Of a stretch of 64,000 bases of DNA, positions 11,860-24,020 are shown in pieces. Position 1 is the first letter of the stretch. Every line of letters starts with the position of its first letter. The position numbers and the translations under genes are program-made. Origin of the DNA: Epiperipatus broadwayi (Eukaryota; Onychophora; Udeonychophora; Euonychophora; Peripatidae); contig JAQFVV010000355.1 of the NCBI GenBank assembly GCA_028023455.1, positions 186,001 to 250,000 of the forward strand, given 5' to 3'. The notes beneath the pieces are model-generated. The model was given only the letters and a program-made list of their open reading frames with translations. It made no database searches and was not told the origin of the DNA.

Positions 11860-14800
11860 AGAATTTTTATTATGAATGATTATAAATGGTAAAAACTTTA
11901 TCCTTAGTTTCTACTTAACAAAATTATAATGATTACTTCATAATTGTTAATTCAAACAATAATACATACATGTTCTAAAAAAAATTAGGTATTTCTCAAT
12001 AACATTTAACTTACTAGGTTACTGTTTTGTCATATGAATTACTTCACACCTGAAAATCACCATATAGCTGAAGTAATTACTAGAAGATAATTAATTTAAT
12101 TAGTTATATACAGTGATATTTTTAATATATAAAGATATAAAATCACTGAAATTAAATTAATCTGACATATAAATGCTGAAAACTTATTTTGTTTAATAAT
12201 GATGCACAATATGCTGAAAATATGATAGAGTAATAATTTCATGCAGGAAGTTCTTTAATTTTTTACAATTGATTACTTTTAACTTGCTTCTGCAAAAGTA
12301 CAACTTCAATGAATTGGAAACAACAAAAACATATTAATACAATTTCTAAAAAGTTATTTATGGTAAAATTGTAAATTAATTCATAAAAAAGCACAAATAA
12401 ACAGATTATTCAAGATATTACTATGGATATGAAATATGTGTAACAATGACTGAGTGAATATGTCTACAAACAGAATGCAGTAGAGAAATGAAGTTATACA
12501 TTGTGTTAAAAGCCTTCAAAAAGTAATATTTGTTTCAATTTTTTTTAAATTTCAGCCTTATATTATTCAAATAAACTGGAATACAAAAATGTAGACATGT
12601 TTGTGGCTTACCAGTTGCTTTGATTGGTCATTTAAGAAATCTTTTTAAGATTTTGTTTGTTTTGTATTATTTCGTTTTTCCTCTTTTCTGAATTATATTA
12701 ATTCTACTATATATAATCATTTCCTTTGTAGTAGTTATTCTAATTTGCATATGTTTGTCTGACACAAAGTGATTTCTTTATTTTTATAACATAAAGTTGA
12801 GTATTTTCAGTGAGCTATGATTATGAAGAAAGAAACCAATTCAATGTGCAGCCAAATGAAAATTCAAATATATATATATACAAACAGACAAAAATCATCT
12901 TCAGTGTTAAAATATTCGAGCATTACCTCTTATGAGAAACAAAATCTAAATTAATAGTATTGATAAAGGATCAATGTCTTATTTATAAGTCACAAAGTTT
13001 TAATACATACTGGATTTGTGTATTTATATTTAGATTTCAACTAGCATTAAAAACTGTTTCTCTTTATTATATAGTAATGTTAAAGAATTTTTCAAAATTT
13101 AAAAATAATTATTGTATTAATCTTGTTTTGATATATAAAATAAAATGGTTAATTTATTAGCAATTAAGATTCATATACTGATTTATTTTCATGATTTTTG
13201 TATTAATATGTCTACATATCAATATACTTGACAACTTTGCACTTATAGGTAAGAGGGTGATTCTTTTACCTATTCTGTTAGTTTAGATTTTGTTTCTTAC
13301 AGAAAGTGCAGCTGGGAGGTTTTAACGTCTAGATGATTTATATATTTACATTTGGATTTCATATATTGTTAACAAATGTTTCTCTGTAATATTCTATATA
13401 CATGTACATTATAATAGTATAATGTAATAGAGTTGTGAGTACATACATTATTGTGGAATAATCATATATTAGACAATCGACAGAAGATAATCACATTAAT
13501 ATAAGGATTCCTACTTTTGATATGTAATTGTCTATTATTTTCTTAAATACACATCTGTAAGTTAGATTCTTAAATCTTCTCTTGGCAAAGTAATATGATT
13601 ATATTAGAAATTTGTAATTTATGACAATATCATTAGCATACCAGCAATAACCTTGATTATTGGACCATAATCTTCACTTAACTAGCTTATATTACTATAT
13701 ATATAATCTTGTAGTACAACTATTATTTCCTATGATTTTAGATTCACTAAACATGAATTTTCATAATCATTCATTGAGCATATAAATTGGTATTTATTTA
13801 TTACATATATATATATATTAAAATATATATCTCAGATATCACGATAAAATTTTAAATGAGTATAATTAACTCTATACAAATAAGTATTCTTCCATTAAGA
13901 AATATAAATAATAATAAAAAACATTGTCAGAACAACTCAACATTCATATTGGTAGTCAAAATATTAATTTTGAAAATAAACTAAAACCTTATTATTGATT
14001 ATTCTTATTAACTCTAGTCTTTCATATAGAAGTAAATATCACCATGTCAGTTTATGTGTGGTTTAAACATCACATTTATCCATAGATATGATCTATTTTA
14101 AGATGAAAAATGATAAACTTTAAAAACAAAAACTATTTTCTTCTCTCATTCTATGAAATTGTAAATTCATTTTAGTGCAAAGTATATATTTTTAATATAT
14201 ATATATAGAGAGAGAAATATTCTTTTAAAATTACAAACAAAGGATTAATGACTGGTTTTATTTATTGTTTACGTAATGTTAATATATATTTTCTAAATAA
14301 GATAGAGAAAAAAACTTAAAGAAGTGTCTGTCATTACTTGAATTTTAAATTGTGGAAAGGGTTTCAAAAAATTAAATAAAGATAATCAAGTTTTATTGTT
14401 GGTAATGAGAGATAAGGTTGTAAATAGAGACATTAATCCTTTGTTTCTAATTTTAATTATCATACAACTCTGCAGCATATTTTATCATCATATAAATTCA
14501 TTTTTGCTGTTAGCATTTTTTTGGCAAATCAATTACTTCTATAATAATTTCTTACACTAGCAATGCCATCATATAAGAGTATTTTATCAGAGACTAATTC
14601 AATAATAGTGTTGACATCCAAATACAACGTTAATTCCTTTAATACATTCCTAAAATGAAAAAAAAATCCACAGTTGAAATTAAAAGATAAAATATTTTAA
14701 AATTATTTCCAAATACCCAAATTAGAAATCCTAGACTTTACATGTTTATGAATTTTGATATGTGACTCCATAATAATAATGTACTTAAAATTATATTTGC

Positions 14801-16200
14801 ATACATCTCACATATAACTTTCATTTGTAGTCATAATATTGCCATTACATGGTTACATTTTTCTCCCTTTTTGCATAATAAACATTAAATGATATCAGTC
14901 TCCATATCTTTCCTTAACTAAATCTATCTTCTTCCATAACCTTAGAGACTTATTTATTAATACATTTTTTCAAATAGTGAAAACATAATAATTATATTAT
15001 CACTTGAAGTAACAAATGTACTTTGCTTTTATCTACATCAAATTTGTGTTGAATAAATTCTTGATGATTATTTAATTCACATATCTCAATGAATACCATA
15101 TGCCTCTTTTCACAGTATTGATTTCCTAAGTTTTTATTATATTTTTGTTGACATGACATATTATGATAGTAGAAGAAATATTCTATTTTTGTTTTCTTTT
15201 GATAAATAATCAGCCCCAAATAAATACTTTCAACAATTTTTTTCATATCAAAATTATTAAACACATAAGTAAAAGTCTTTGTTTGAAAAATAAATAATAT
15301 AACTTTACTTACACAATTGTTTTCTGTAAAACTGACTATAAATTATTTTTCATAAGGGATTTCATCTATTGATTACAACTAAAACAAAAACTAGTATAAT
15401 AAACCATAATGTTTTCTAGCAGTGTTATATCCAAAATAATTGTATATGCTGCATTATCACAATAAATGTATTAAATGAAAATGAATATTAAGTTTTGAAT
15501 AACAATGAAGTATCTAAAAAGTTAAAATAATAGACTAGTTAAATAATCTGTGTGTTTTGCTAAATAAAGACAATATACAACATGAGGTGTAGTTTGTAGT
15601 ATTTAAAACATTATATAAAATAATGTTTCATTCAGAATTAATCAGTAACCTATATCTAGTGCATTTATTTATAATTTTCCTGAACATATTTGAAACTGCC
15701 GATAATAGAAACTATATATTATATGTGTTTAACGTATACATATTCTATCCATATATTTTATTTTGAAAAGTGATCACATTTACTTCTAAACAAAAACTTT
15801 TAAGAAAAAAAAATTGATAAAAGAAATTATAATAGTAATAGATCAATAAAGTGATTGAATGTGTGGATGCAGAATGAAGGTTCAGCTTTAAAAAAATTGC
15901 TAATTAAAGGATTATGAATGATTGCACATCTGCAAAGATTGGAAAACAAATAAAATTGATAAATTCAAATTTATGATTTTTTTGCTTGATTTTCATTCAT
16001 TTTATGGTTTTTGAATTTATTAATTTCTAAAACCATGCATAATAAATCAGTGCTATATCTGAATATAAATTTATTGATTTTCAAAGAAATATTTTTATAT
16101 TAATTCCATATCAAAATCAAATATCATAAAAGTAAAGCCTTAACTATCTCAGTAATTTATATATAAAATATTTATAAAAACCTGTTTATACATAATACAT
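11860..16200. other. Long AT-rich stretch, no gene seen
   Basis: About 4.3 kb of AT-rich DNA with short TA runs (for example 12870-12880, 13806-13820, 14196-14205). The frames at 12960-13160 and 14992-15264 (minus) show low-complexity Ile/Lys/Asn/Tyr content and no motif. Confidence 0.5.
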
Positions 16201-16204
16201 ATTA

Positions 16205-17710
16205 ACACTTCCATTGCTTATGTAGACAATGTGGTCATCTTCCTTCCCTCAGTCAATCTTATCCCCAAGCTTCAACAGATGCTCACCTAGTACACCAAAA
16301 CATAAAGGCTGAAATTTAGCAGTGACAAATCAGCCACCTAACAACTATCTTTTGGTAAACAAATCCCTTCCACCTTCAACACCAAGCCACACAACTTCAT
16401 CGAATTCCCCCTCATGTTATCTTCTAAGGACATGAGGCTGCAGGTCCAAACTGCATTGTATCAAAACATATCATCCACTCTCAGTGCTATCACAAGCATC
16501 TGCCTCTCCCTTTATGTGAAAGTCACCCTCCTCAATCTACTAGTGTTTCCCAAAATAGCATATTACCTCCACATCTTTCTACTTACACATTCTTTTATAT
16601 CCAAAATCAATGCCCTTTGTACCCATATTTTTGGGTGCAGAAAGGTGGTGGCCATCACCCTAAAAAGAACTTGTTTTTCTAAAAACTTAAATGGGCTGGT
16701 CCTGCACTCCATCAACCCTCTTCTGATCCAGATATCTCACAACATTATCCTCACATTCCTAAGTCACTTTCCTGTCAACCTTGGGCATATCATCATCACT
16801 CCCAATGGCAGGCCCAGGTCATAGACCTCACTCATCGCCAACATCCTACAAAAGGATGGCTTTGTTATACCATCCATCAGTGGCATATTGAAGTACTGGA
16901 AGGTTTTCAATCAGACCACAGACTTCTCCACTGTCTCCCCTTCATTCCTCAAACTTACCAATGTTCAATTGATCTGCAAATTCAAAAGGTGGTCCCTTGA
17001 TGTGAAATTCCTTGATTTCCTCCTCAAAATCAACCTTCACTTCCTTCCCACCAATCAATTTTTGGTCAACTGTAGGGGTTTCACCAAGATATCTTCCCTA
17101 TGCCAGCTCTGCAAAATAGACAATGAAACTCTCCAGCACTTCTTACTCAAATGTCCCTTTCTGCTTGGAGTGAGACGTATCATCACCTCCTGCCTTTCAT
17201 TGCACAGGAACACTATCTTCAACTTCCAAGAATCCATAGAAGCAGTGGTCTTTGCAACTATCAAACTATCAGTTTTCCTCATCTATGCACTCTGGCTGCT
17301 TCGATGTTCTATACACTGAACAAATCAAAAACTATTGGACCTAACTCACTTTCTCAAAACCAGAGATACCATACTAATGCCACCTCCACTTTTCACAGAC
17401 ACTTGGGCAATCCTCTAACTCCCATCCTCTCAGACTCTGTCACAGGACTCAACCATTTAAATGTGTGTGACTCATGTGGTTGCTCATTCAATGAAGACAT
17501 GCCTCTCAGACTTGCAACCAAAGACTTTTCTTGGCTAGGACTACATATCCTTTCCACTTCCCATTCCCTTTTCATATGTATCTTTTTCCTCTCACCATGT
17601 TGCTCCTGAATTTTCATTTTACCATGTTATCACTCCTTTGTAAACCTTTTTCTAACTGTATTTGTATCTTTTTTTATGAATAAATTTTTATCACTGGGAA
17701 AAAAAAGTAT
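16205..17710 (+). mobile_element. 3' part of a non-LTR retrotransposon (LINE)
   Basis: Clearly less AT-rich than its surroundings. It starts inside the RT palm domain, where IAYVDNVVIFLPS (about 16212) is a degenerate form of the catalytic YADD box, and runs through the thumb and C-terminal region to a 3' end with AATAAA (17680) and a poly-A run (17697-17706). The 5' part is missing, typical of 5' truncation during target-primed reverse transcription. Confidence 0.8.
16212..17320 (+). pseudogene. LINE reverse transcriptase C-terminal half (pseudogene)
   Basis: After the AYVDN box, the frame 16414-16824 shows a thumb/connector region (ICLSLYVKVTLLNLLVFPKI, INALCTHIFGCRK, LNGLVLHSINPLLIQIS). 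This matches the LINE pattern of LSLxGK...N..V.PK, IN.L...F.W and GGLGL..I. The next frame (16888-17319) has CQLCKIDNETLQHFLLKCPF, the C..C...ET..H.L..C putative zinc-binding motif found at the C-terminus of many LINE ORF2 proteins. At least one frameshift or stop separates the blocks. Two of the YADD-box residues are changed. Likely an L1/Tx1- or R1/I-like lineage; the clade is not resolved. Confidence 0.75.
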
Positions 17711-19420
17711 CATACTGAAAAAAATATTTTGAGTGCATATAAATATAGCTCTTCAGACATAATATTTTATTGTATTTGTTAAAAAGTGTACTTTTCTATT
17801 ATTTTTCTGTAAATTATATATTTGATAATTAAAATAAACAGTGAAAAATATATTTTATACATTTTAAAATAAAGTAAATGTTTTGTATATTAACTTTTTA
17901 GTACTAATATGTGAAGCCTATATATTAAAAAAGTATATAAAATGTATATAATTAATGTAACAATCTGGGAAATATAATAATTTAAATGTCATATTACTAT
18001 TGTTTCATACAGATTAAAATATTAAAAATAGTCAATATAATGCTACTGCATATTTGGTACTGAGATTCTTTGTCAATAAATACTGACTATAATTAATCTT
18101 CTCTGTGTGATGTTTTCCATTGTAGATATTGTTAATTAGTACTACAATTTAGGTGAATGTTTTACTTGTGAACACTCTGAAACATTCATTTAACAGTTTT
18201 TATGTATTTGATGATGAGTCTTAAATTAAAATGTATATTCATTGATAATAATTTCAGCAAAATAGTTAAATGTCAGTAACATTCAGAGATACAGACAGTA
18301 TTCGGAAATAGCAGTTTTAAATGAAAAGAAGCTGGTGATGGGATTTCAAATAAAGAAGAATGTTTTTCATTGGGTGGATTATAGTAGTTATTTTTGCATA
18401 ACTGGCATTGTTGTTTAAAATTTGAAAATTAAAGTCATCAGCTTACTGTATATTTTATATATTTACTTTGTTTTTGTAAAATTAAGTTATTTGTTTAGGT
18501 GAGTATATAATATTTAGATGATTTTTACAAAAAAGAAAAAAGAAATTGTGTAAAATATTATAAAAATAGATTTTTGAAGTTGTAAATAGAATTTTTAAAT
18601 ATCAAAAAATTATTTTAAATATTTAAATGAATACTTTATTTAGTCAGATAACAATAATTTAAATTTAATTGCTTATTAAAATTTGAAAAATTTTTGCTTT
18701 GCTTCAAGGGCTAAAATGAAATTCTTTCTTCTGGTTATTATGCCAATTTTTGCTGTTTTTTGCTTAATTTTCAAGTTAATATACTAAACATTTAAAATTA
18801 TTTTCCATTAATAAACTTAATTTTATAATGAATAAATTGCAATATATGAATAATTTATAAAAAGTTTACCAATTTGACATTCTAATACTGCAAATTGCAT
18901 TTAAAAATGTATTTAAATATTTATACAAAATTTGCATAAAAATAAAGTTTTTCTATCATAGTCATGATAAAAACTTGTGAACAAATAAAATAAATTTAGA
19001 ATATGATGTAAAATATGTTTTCATGAATGACTACATTTCTTAATGAAAATGTAACTAAATTTTAAGTTTTCTAAAATGAATCTATAAATAGCAAGCAGAT
19101 CGAATAAAAGTGTAACAAATGCTCTCAAAATAGGATTCTGTAAATAGATTTTAAATTATGTCTTCACTGCTTAAGATATTCAAGTTTCAAGCTAAGTAAA
19201 AATAATGTAATTATTAGAAAAATTGATTGACGTAAAGTGTAATTAGTTATTCTGTGAATGTGAATTCTATTAAGATTACAGCAACAATATTTAGTTTTAT
19301 TTAGGTTTTTGTTCTTTGCTGTGAATAATTAAAAAGACATGGGTAGTAGCTTTTTTCAAATAATGACTTAATCACATATATTTTTATACAATTTAATATG
19401 TAAGATAAATGTAATTAGTG
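17711..19420. other. AT-rich stretch, no gene seen
   Basis: About 1.7 kb with no coding signal and no recognised repeat. Confidence 0.5.
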
Positions 19421-19424
19421 TTTT

Positions 19425-19585
19425 CCTGAAGGTCTGTGGTGATAGTATTTTACTTGTATTTATATATTAGACTATTTCTATCATCTAAAATTACGTTTAG
19501 AAAGTCTTAAGGTGGAAAATATAAATAAAGAGAGTTTTAAAAAAAAAACATTCAATACTTAATATTAGATGAAGGAACTAGGCAA
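19425..19585 (+). repeat. Partial copy of the SINE seen at 52.76 kb
   Basis: Starts CCTGAAGGTCTGTGGTGATA and ends with AATAAAG, an A-run and ACATTCAATACTTA followed by AGATGAAGGAA. The same 5' and 3' landmarks flank 52765-53165, where a tRNA-like head and a hammerhead-like motif lie between them. Here the middle is shortened. Confidence 0.5.
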
Positions 19586-19611
19586 ATATATAAATACAAA
19601 TAAATGTGTTT

Positions 19612-20500
19612 AATATATAGGGTATATGAGCACAGACTTTCACACGACCCACCACTCTCCACTCTATCTCATAATACTGATACACTTGAACACATGTATG
19701 TCAAAAAAGATAAATAATCACCAATATTTGTATTTCATATTAAACCAGAAATCATCAGTTGGTCCAGATTATCATCTCTACACATATATGCAATAAGTGC
19801 TCAGATATATAGATTAAGATAGCCACTCTTCAAACTTTAATGGACAGGCTTCAGTCTACTCCACACTCCAACTCTTCAACTGTCCATCAAATTGAAAATT
19901 TGATGATGGAATAATAAAAGGCCACTCTGAGGCCAAGATTCTCATCACACCCATGTTGACCTAAAGTCAATCTGATCCCTGTGATACCCTATATATTATA
20001 TATTGATACAGGTATATAATAAACCAGTATTTCAGTTATTACATGGTAGAGATGTCTGTCCATCTTCATTTATGTATTAAATGGATTATGTTCTGTACAT
20101 GATGGGTCATATTGACTTTAGATCAATATGGATGTGATGGAAATCTTGGCCTCATGGTGGCCATCAGATTTTCAATTGGATGGCTGGTTAAAGAGATGGA
20201 GTGTGGAGTGGACTGAAGTATGTCCATTAAAGTTTGAAGATTGGCTATCTTAATATATATCTGAGCACTTATTGCATATATGTGTGGAGATGATAATCTG
20301 GACCAACTGATGATTGCTGGTTTAGCATGAAATATGTATATTGGTGATTATTTATCTTTTAACATATATGTGTTCAAGGGTATCAGTGTTATGAGATAAA
20401 GTGGAGAGTGGTGGGTCATGTGAAAGTTTGTGCTCATATACTAACCCTATATATTACATGTATTGATACAGATATATAATAAGCCTGTATTTCTGTTATA
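19612..20500. repeat. Foldback repeat, second locus (two inverted arms)
   Basis: The left arm (about 19612-20030) reads like 11455-11850. The right arm (about 20040-20500) is its reverse complement: TCAGATTTTCAATTGGATGG near 20164, GTGGAGAGTGGTGGGTCATG near 20401, AACCCTATATATTACATG at its outer end. Both arms also carry a segment around ATGTTGACCTAAAGTCAA. Transcribed RNA would form a roughly 400-bp imperfect hairpin. The arms differ at many positions, so the insertion is old. Confidence 0.85.
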
Positions 20501-20534
20501 AATGTTTTAATTTTTTTTACTATTATTTTTTGTA

Positions 20535-20640
20535 ATTTAGAAGTAATGCCTGCATGGTTTAGGATAGTGGATAAGATCAGATTCTGGATCTAATGTTCTC
20601 AGACTGATTCAATTCTAGCATTTCCAGCACAGGAACTTCT
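20535..20640 (+). repeat. Diverged tRNA-like SINE head
   Basis: GGTTTAGGATAGTGGATAAG resembles an A-box region and GACTGATTCAATTCTAGCA a decayed B box about 40 bp later. It fits an old tRNA-derived SINE of a different family from the one at 21.14 kb. The tRNA identity cannot be assigned. Confidence 0.45.
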
Positions 20641-20655
20641 TATGCTTCTGTAACC

Positions 20656-20790
20656 ATATATATACAACAAACCACAATACAAACTTCTTTATAAATCTTG
20701 ATTTATTATATGAATTATTATAACGTACATTATAATAGTTCATATAATAAATCAACATTTATAAGAAAGAAATGTGTTTGTTGTATATGT
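20656..20790. repeat. Short hairpin repeat (MITE-like)
   Basis: Arms of about 58 bp: TATACAACAAACCACAATAC (20660 onward) is mirrored by GTGTTTGTTGTATA ending near 20786. The centre is ATTATAACGTACATTATAAT. No transposase or clear target duplication is seen. It sits directly after the tRNA-like SINE head. Confidence 0.8.
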
Positions 20791-21134
20791 ATTGAAATTA
20801 ATGGACTATTTTTGAAATAGAGGACTGTGTTTGTTATTTTTTAAATTTATTTGGAGTTCCCATAACCAATAAATTTATTGGATGTTTTTTTTTTTTTTAT
20901 TGTGTTGATTTTTTTTTCTCAAAATGAACAAAAATTATAATCCATTCATTTAAATACTTTGTAAAAATAAGAAATGAAATAAACAAATGACTTAGAGTTC
21001 AGTAATTGAGAAAAAATTTTAGCCCTGATTGCCAGAACCGGAAATGATCTAAGAAGCTACTCTCCAAAATCTGATTCTCTATTACTACACTAAATCACGC
21101 TGGACATGTTTCATAAGTAATATAAATCACGTTT

Positions 21135-21260
21135 GTCAAGCATTGGTGGTCGAGAGGTCAGCAACAGTTGCTTTACAAGCAGTTGTCCCGGGTAAGCGGG
21201 TTCGCTTCCCGACTGATGATATGACACATGAAGAAAAAAAATCACTTTAAAGGAGTGCTT
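21135..21260 (+). repeat. tRNA-derived SINE, copy 3 (best preserved)
   Basis: Has an A-box-like TGGTCGAGAGG (21147-21157), an anticodon-arm-like region and a good B box, GGGTTCGCTTCCC (21198-21210), followed by GATATGACACATGAAGAAAA. The head resembles a class II (Ser/Leu-like) tRNA, but the parent is not certain. It is the clearest internal Pol III promoter of the three copies. Confidence 0.75.
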
Positions 21261-22260
21261 AGTGCTTATTTAGTAGTAAAATAAAAACTGTAGTCTATCC
21301 TTCTTAAAGTAATAAAAGTAATAATAATTGAAATTTTAAACTTTTAAATTGGTGTAAAAATTTGGTTACCTTTAGTTAAAGCACTAAAATGAAAAAAAAA
21401 ATTAATACGAAATAATAAATGTTTGTAAAACTATATATGTGTCATGTTTGCAATTTTCAAAGATTTATTATTCAAATTTAATAACAAACGCTGTTAAAAA
21501 TTTATTACATAATCATAAACATGATCCACTGACAAAAACTACTATTGAAAATCCTAGGAGAGACATTAATTAAAGAAATAATCAGCGTAAATAAAGTCAA
21601 CGAGAGGCAGTAAACTTTAACGCAGTTAATGAGGTAAATGGAACTTTTCATTTACTCTGCTAAAACAATCCCTTAGGAATCATTCTAAGCCAAACTGTAA
21701 GCATAATTATTTAATATTCTTAGTGCATCTTTTAAAATTATAGTAATATAAAGTTAGGAATGAACTTAATTTTAAAAAAAATAAAATAGTATATTTTTTA
21801 AACCATGAACTTTTCCAAAAACGAAATAAAATTCGGCACATTTGTTACTAAACTGCAGTAAAGGTGAGATTTATTTCAAGCATAAAATTAATAGTGAATT
21901 TATTTTCTGCTAACAATTGCAAATTAAAAGCTTGCTATAACACTCATTTTTTACTACTGCGAATTATATATATAAGCGGGTGTATGTTGTTTTAATTTTA
22001 TAAATACCTAATTAAGTGTGCAAAATATAAAAATCTCTCCTGCACAGATAAAAAAAAAACATGTCACATTTGAAATCTTTAGTGGTTACTATGCGCAAAG
22101 GAGAGACTAAGCTGACATGCAAGATTTATTTGGTAATAGATGTTTCATTTGCCCAATATTCAGATCTACAAATCTAAAAAGATCTGAAAAAAATATATTA
22201 AAATGGCCTAAATCAATAATCTAGTACATTAACAAGTAGGGTAATTGTTCTTTTAAGTGT
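21261..22260. other. AT-rich stretch, no gene seen
   Basis: No motif, RNA gene or repeat boundary is recognised. Confidence 0.5.
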
Positions 22261-22264
22261 TAAA

Positions 22265-22351
<87 letters not shown>

Positions 22352-22491
22352 GCTACTGCTACTGCTGCTGCTGCTACTGCTACTGCTACTGCTACTGCTA
22401 CTGCTACTACTACCACTACCACTACCACCACCACCACCACCACCACCACCACCACCACTACTACTACTACTATTACTACTACTACTACTAC

Positions 22492-22526
<35 letters not shown>

Positions 22527-22564
22527 GCAATAATAGTAATAATAAAGATGATGATGATGATGAT
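22265..22564. repeat. Compound trinucleotide microsatellite
   Basis: About 300 bp of uninterrupted triplet phase: (ACT)n, then mixed ACT/GCT, then (ACC)n, (ACT)n, (AAT)n, a short mixed patch and (GAT)n. Each block differs from its neighbour by one base of the triplet. The long homopolymer-like open frames here on both strands are artefacts of the repeat. Confidence 0.95.
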
Positions 22565-23080
22565 ATTCAAAGGCATCTACCCAATTGGCAAGGTTTTATT
22601 CAATCAAGATGGCAACACCCACATTCCCTCCAAATTGTGATCTATCTTCATGGCCATAATATCCTGGAAAAAGCTGTCAATGATCAGTTTCAATCACATG
22701 TACTGCCTCTAATTTTAACAATGCAATGTATAAGTAGGTGGCAATCTAACACTCAGGCTTCACTAATGTTCAAGTTAATCTTGAGCACTGATCAGGAGCA
22801 CAAAATATGTGCACTAATATCTGTTCAAATTGACCTCCAGGCTGCCATTGATTTAGTCTGAATTATACATTAAAAGACATGCTTGCATGCATTCTACTGC
22901 CTCACCAACACTCCTATATCCAATTACCAATTTACTGATAAATCAGAAAATACATATTTCCCAGAGTGATAAAAATTTACCTACCATTATTCCCACACAA
23001 TCAATTCTCCAAAGATCACCCTTATGTTCAATTTTATTTATATTTCACATCACTCTACTATTAACACAAACACAATAGAA
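22565..23080 (+). pseudogene. LINE reverse transcriptase fragment
   Basis: The conceptual translation from about 22570 contains NILEKAVNDQFQSHVLPLI, then a RWQSNTQASLMFKLI stretch, then VQIDLQAAIDLV (22637-22861). This resembles RT of I/Jockey-like LINEs, where (K)ILEKxVNxQ is followed by QxGFR.xxST..AL..L and D.Q.AFD.V (motif A region). Downstream sequence to 23640 may continue the element but shows no firm motif. It directly follows the microsatellite. It is decayed, and the clade is uncertain. Confidence 0.55.
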
Positions 23081-23854
23081 AATAGAAGGTATCCAAATGA
23101 ATAGCATGTTCTCTGGGCTATATTTGTGCATAGCAGTCTGTTAAACAAAAAGGGATATGTATTAGTGTTATGGGCATCCAGTTGACATTGTCATGGTTTG
23201 GCACTAAAAGTATATTCTTTAACCCCCCTGCACTACATTTTATTTTAGTTTACTCTCTTAGAATTTAAACTAAAGTTGCCCTGTATTCTAATGGTTCTAA
23301 GTGGCCAGAGCATTGATGATAATCAGCATGTTTTAATATCCCAGCATTATTGTGTCTATTTTTATGTATTCTGATGGATGAGGACTTAAGTTTGGACAAC
23401 CAAAGTTTGATTAAATAATTGACCAAGCTGTCCAAAGGCTACATAATTAGTCTGGTCTATCCTAGTCCTATTTCAAATTTAGTCATCAGATTGACTGTTG
23501 ATTTATTAAGATTTTCCATCATTCATGATGATGAATGAATACTTATACCTGAGTATTACTAATATTTATTTGCAATTCTAGTGAATGTTAATTATGCTTT
23601 TAATTATTTTGGTGAGTTAACTGGGCTGATCTTAGGGTGATCTATCATCATGTCTCATGATCATTAGTTTATCTCATTCTTTTATAATATATAACATTGC
23701 TTATATATATATTTTAATATTAAACATTACTTTAATATTATATTTTATATATTTAATTTCATTATAGAAATTAATTTGGGCTTGATGATGATTTTCCATC
23801 AACCCCAATATATACCCCCAATAGATAAGTATGGTAATAATTAGATTGCACCTG

Positions 23855-24020
23855 TATATATATATATATATATATACCTGTATATATATATATATATATA
23901 TATATTAATAATAACTGATGTAAACTTTGTTTAATATGTAAAGTTGTCTTCAAAATATAATAATAATAATAATAATAATAATGATCATGATGATGATGAT
24001 GATGACGGTGATGATGATGA
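23855..24020. repeat. TA and TAA/TGA microsatellites
   Basis: Two (TA)n runs near 23858-23905 are separated by CCTG. Then (TAA)n at 23957-23982 passes into (TGA)n at 23988-24020. These are simple repeats only. Confidence 0.9.

Noticed and set aside
14992-15264. Minus-strand 90-codon frame
   Set aside because: AT-driven Ile/Lys/Asn/Tyr/Gln composition, no motif, no neighbouring coding evidence.
21209-21235. CTGATGATATGACACATG after the SINE B box as a hammerhead
   Set aside because: The CTGATGA is a private change; sister copies read GACAATTTGACACAT or GTCAACGCATTTG, and GAAA is out of register.
22213-22640. Long homopolymeric Leu/Val/Ser/Pro frames on both strands
   Set aside because: Products of the trinucleotide microsatellite; every frame is open because the repeat lacks stops.
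23478-23510. Minus-strand CTGATGACTAAATTTGAAATAG
   Set aside because: Stem II would have no credible pairs.
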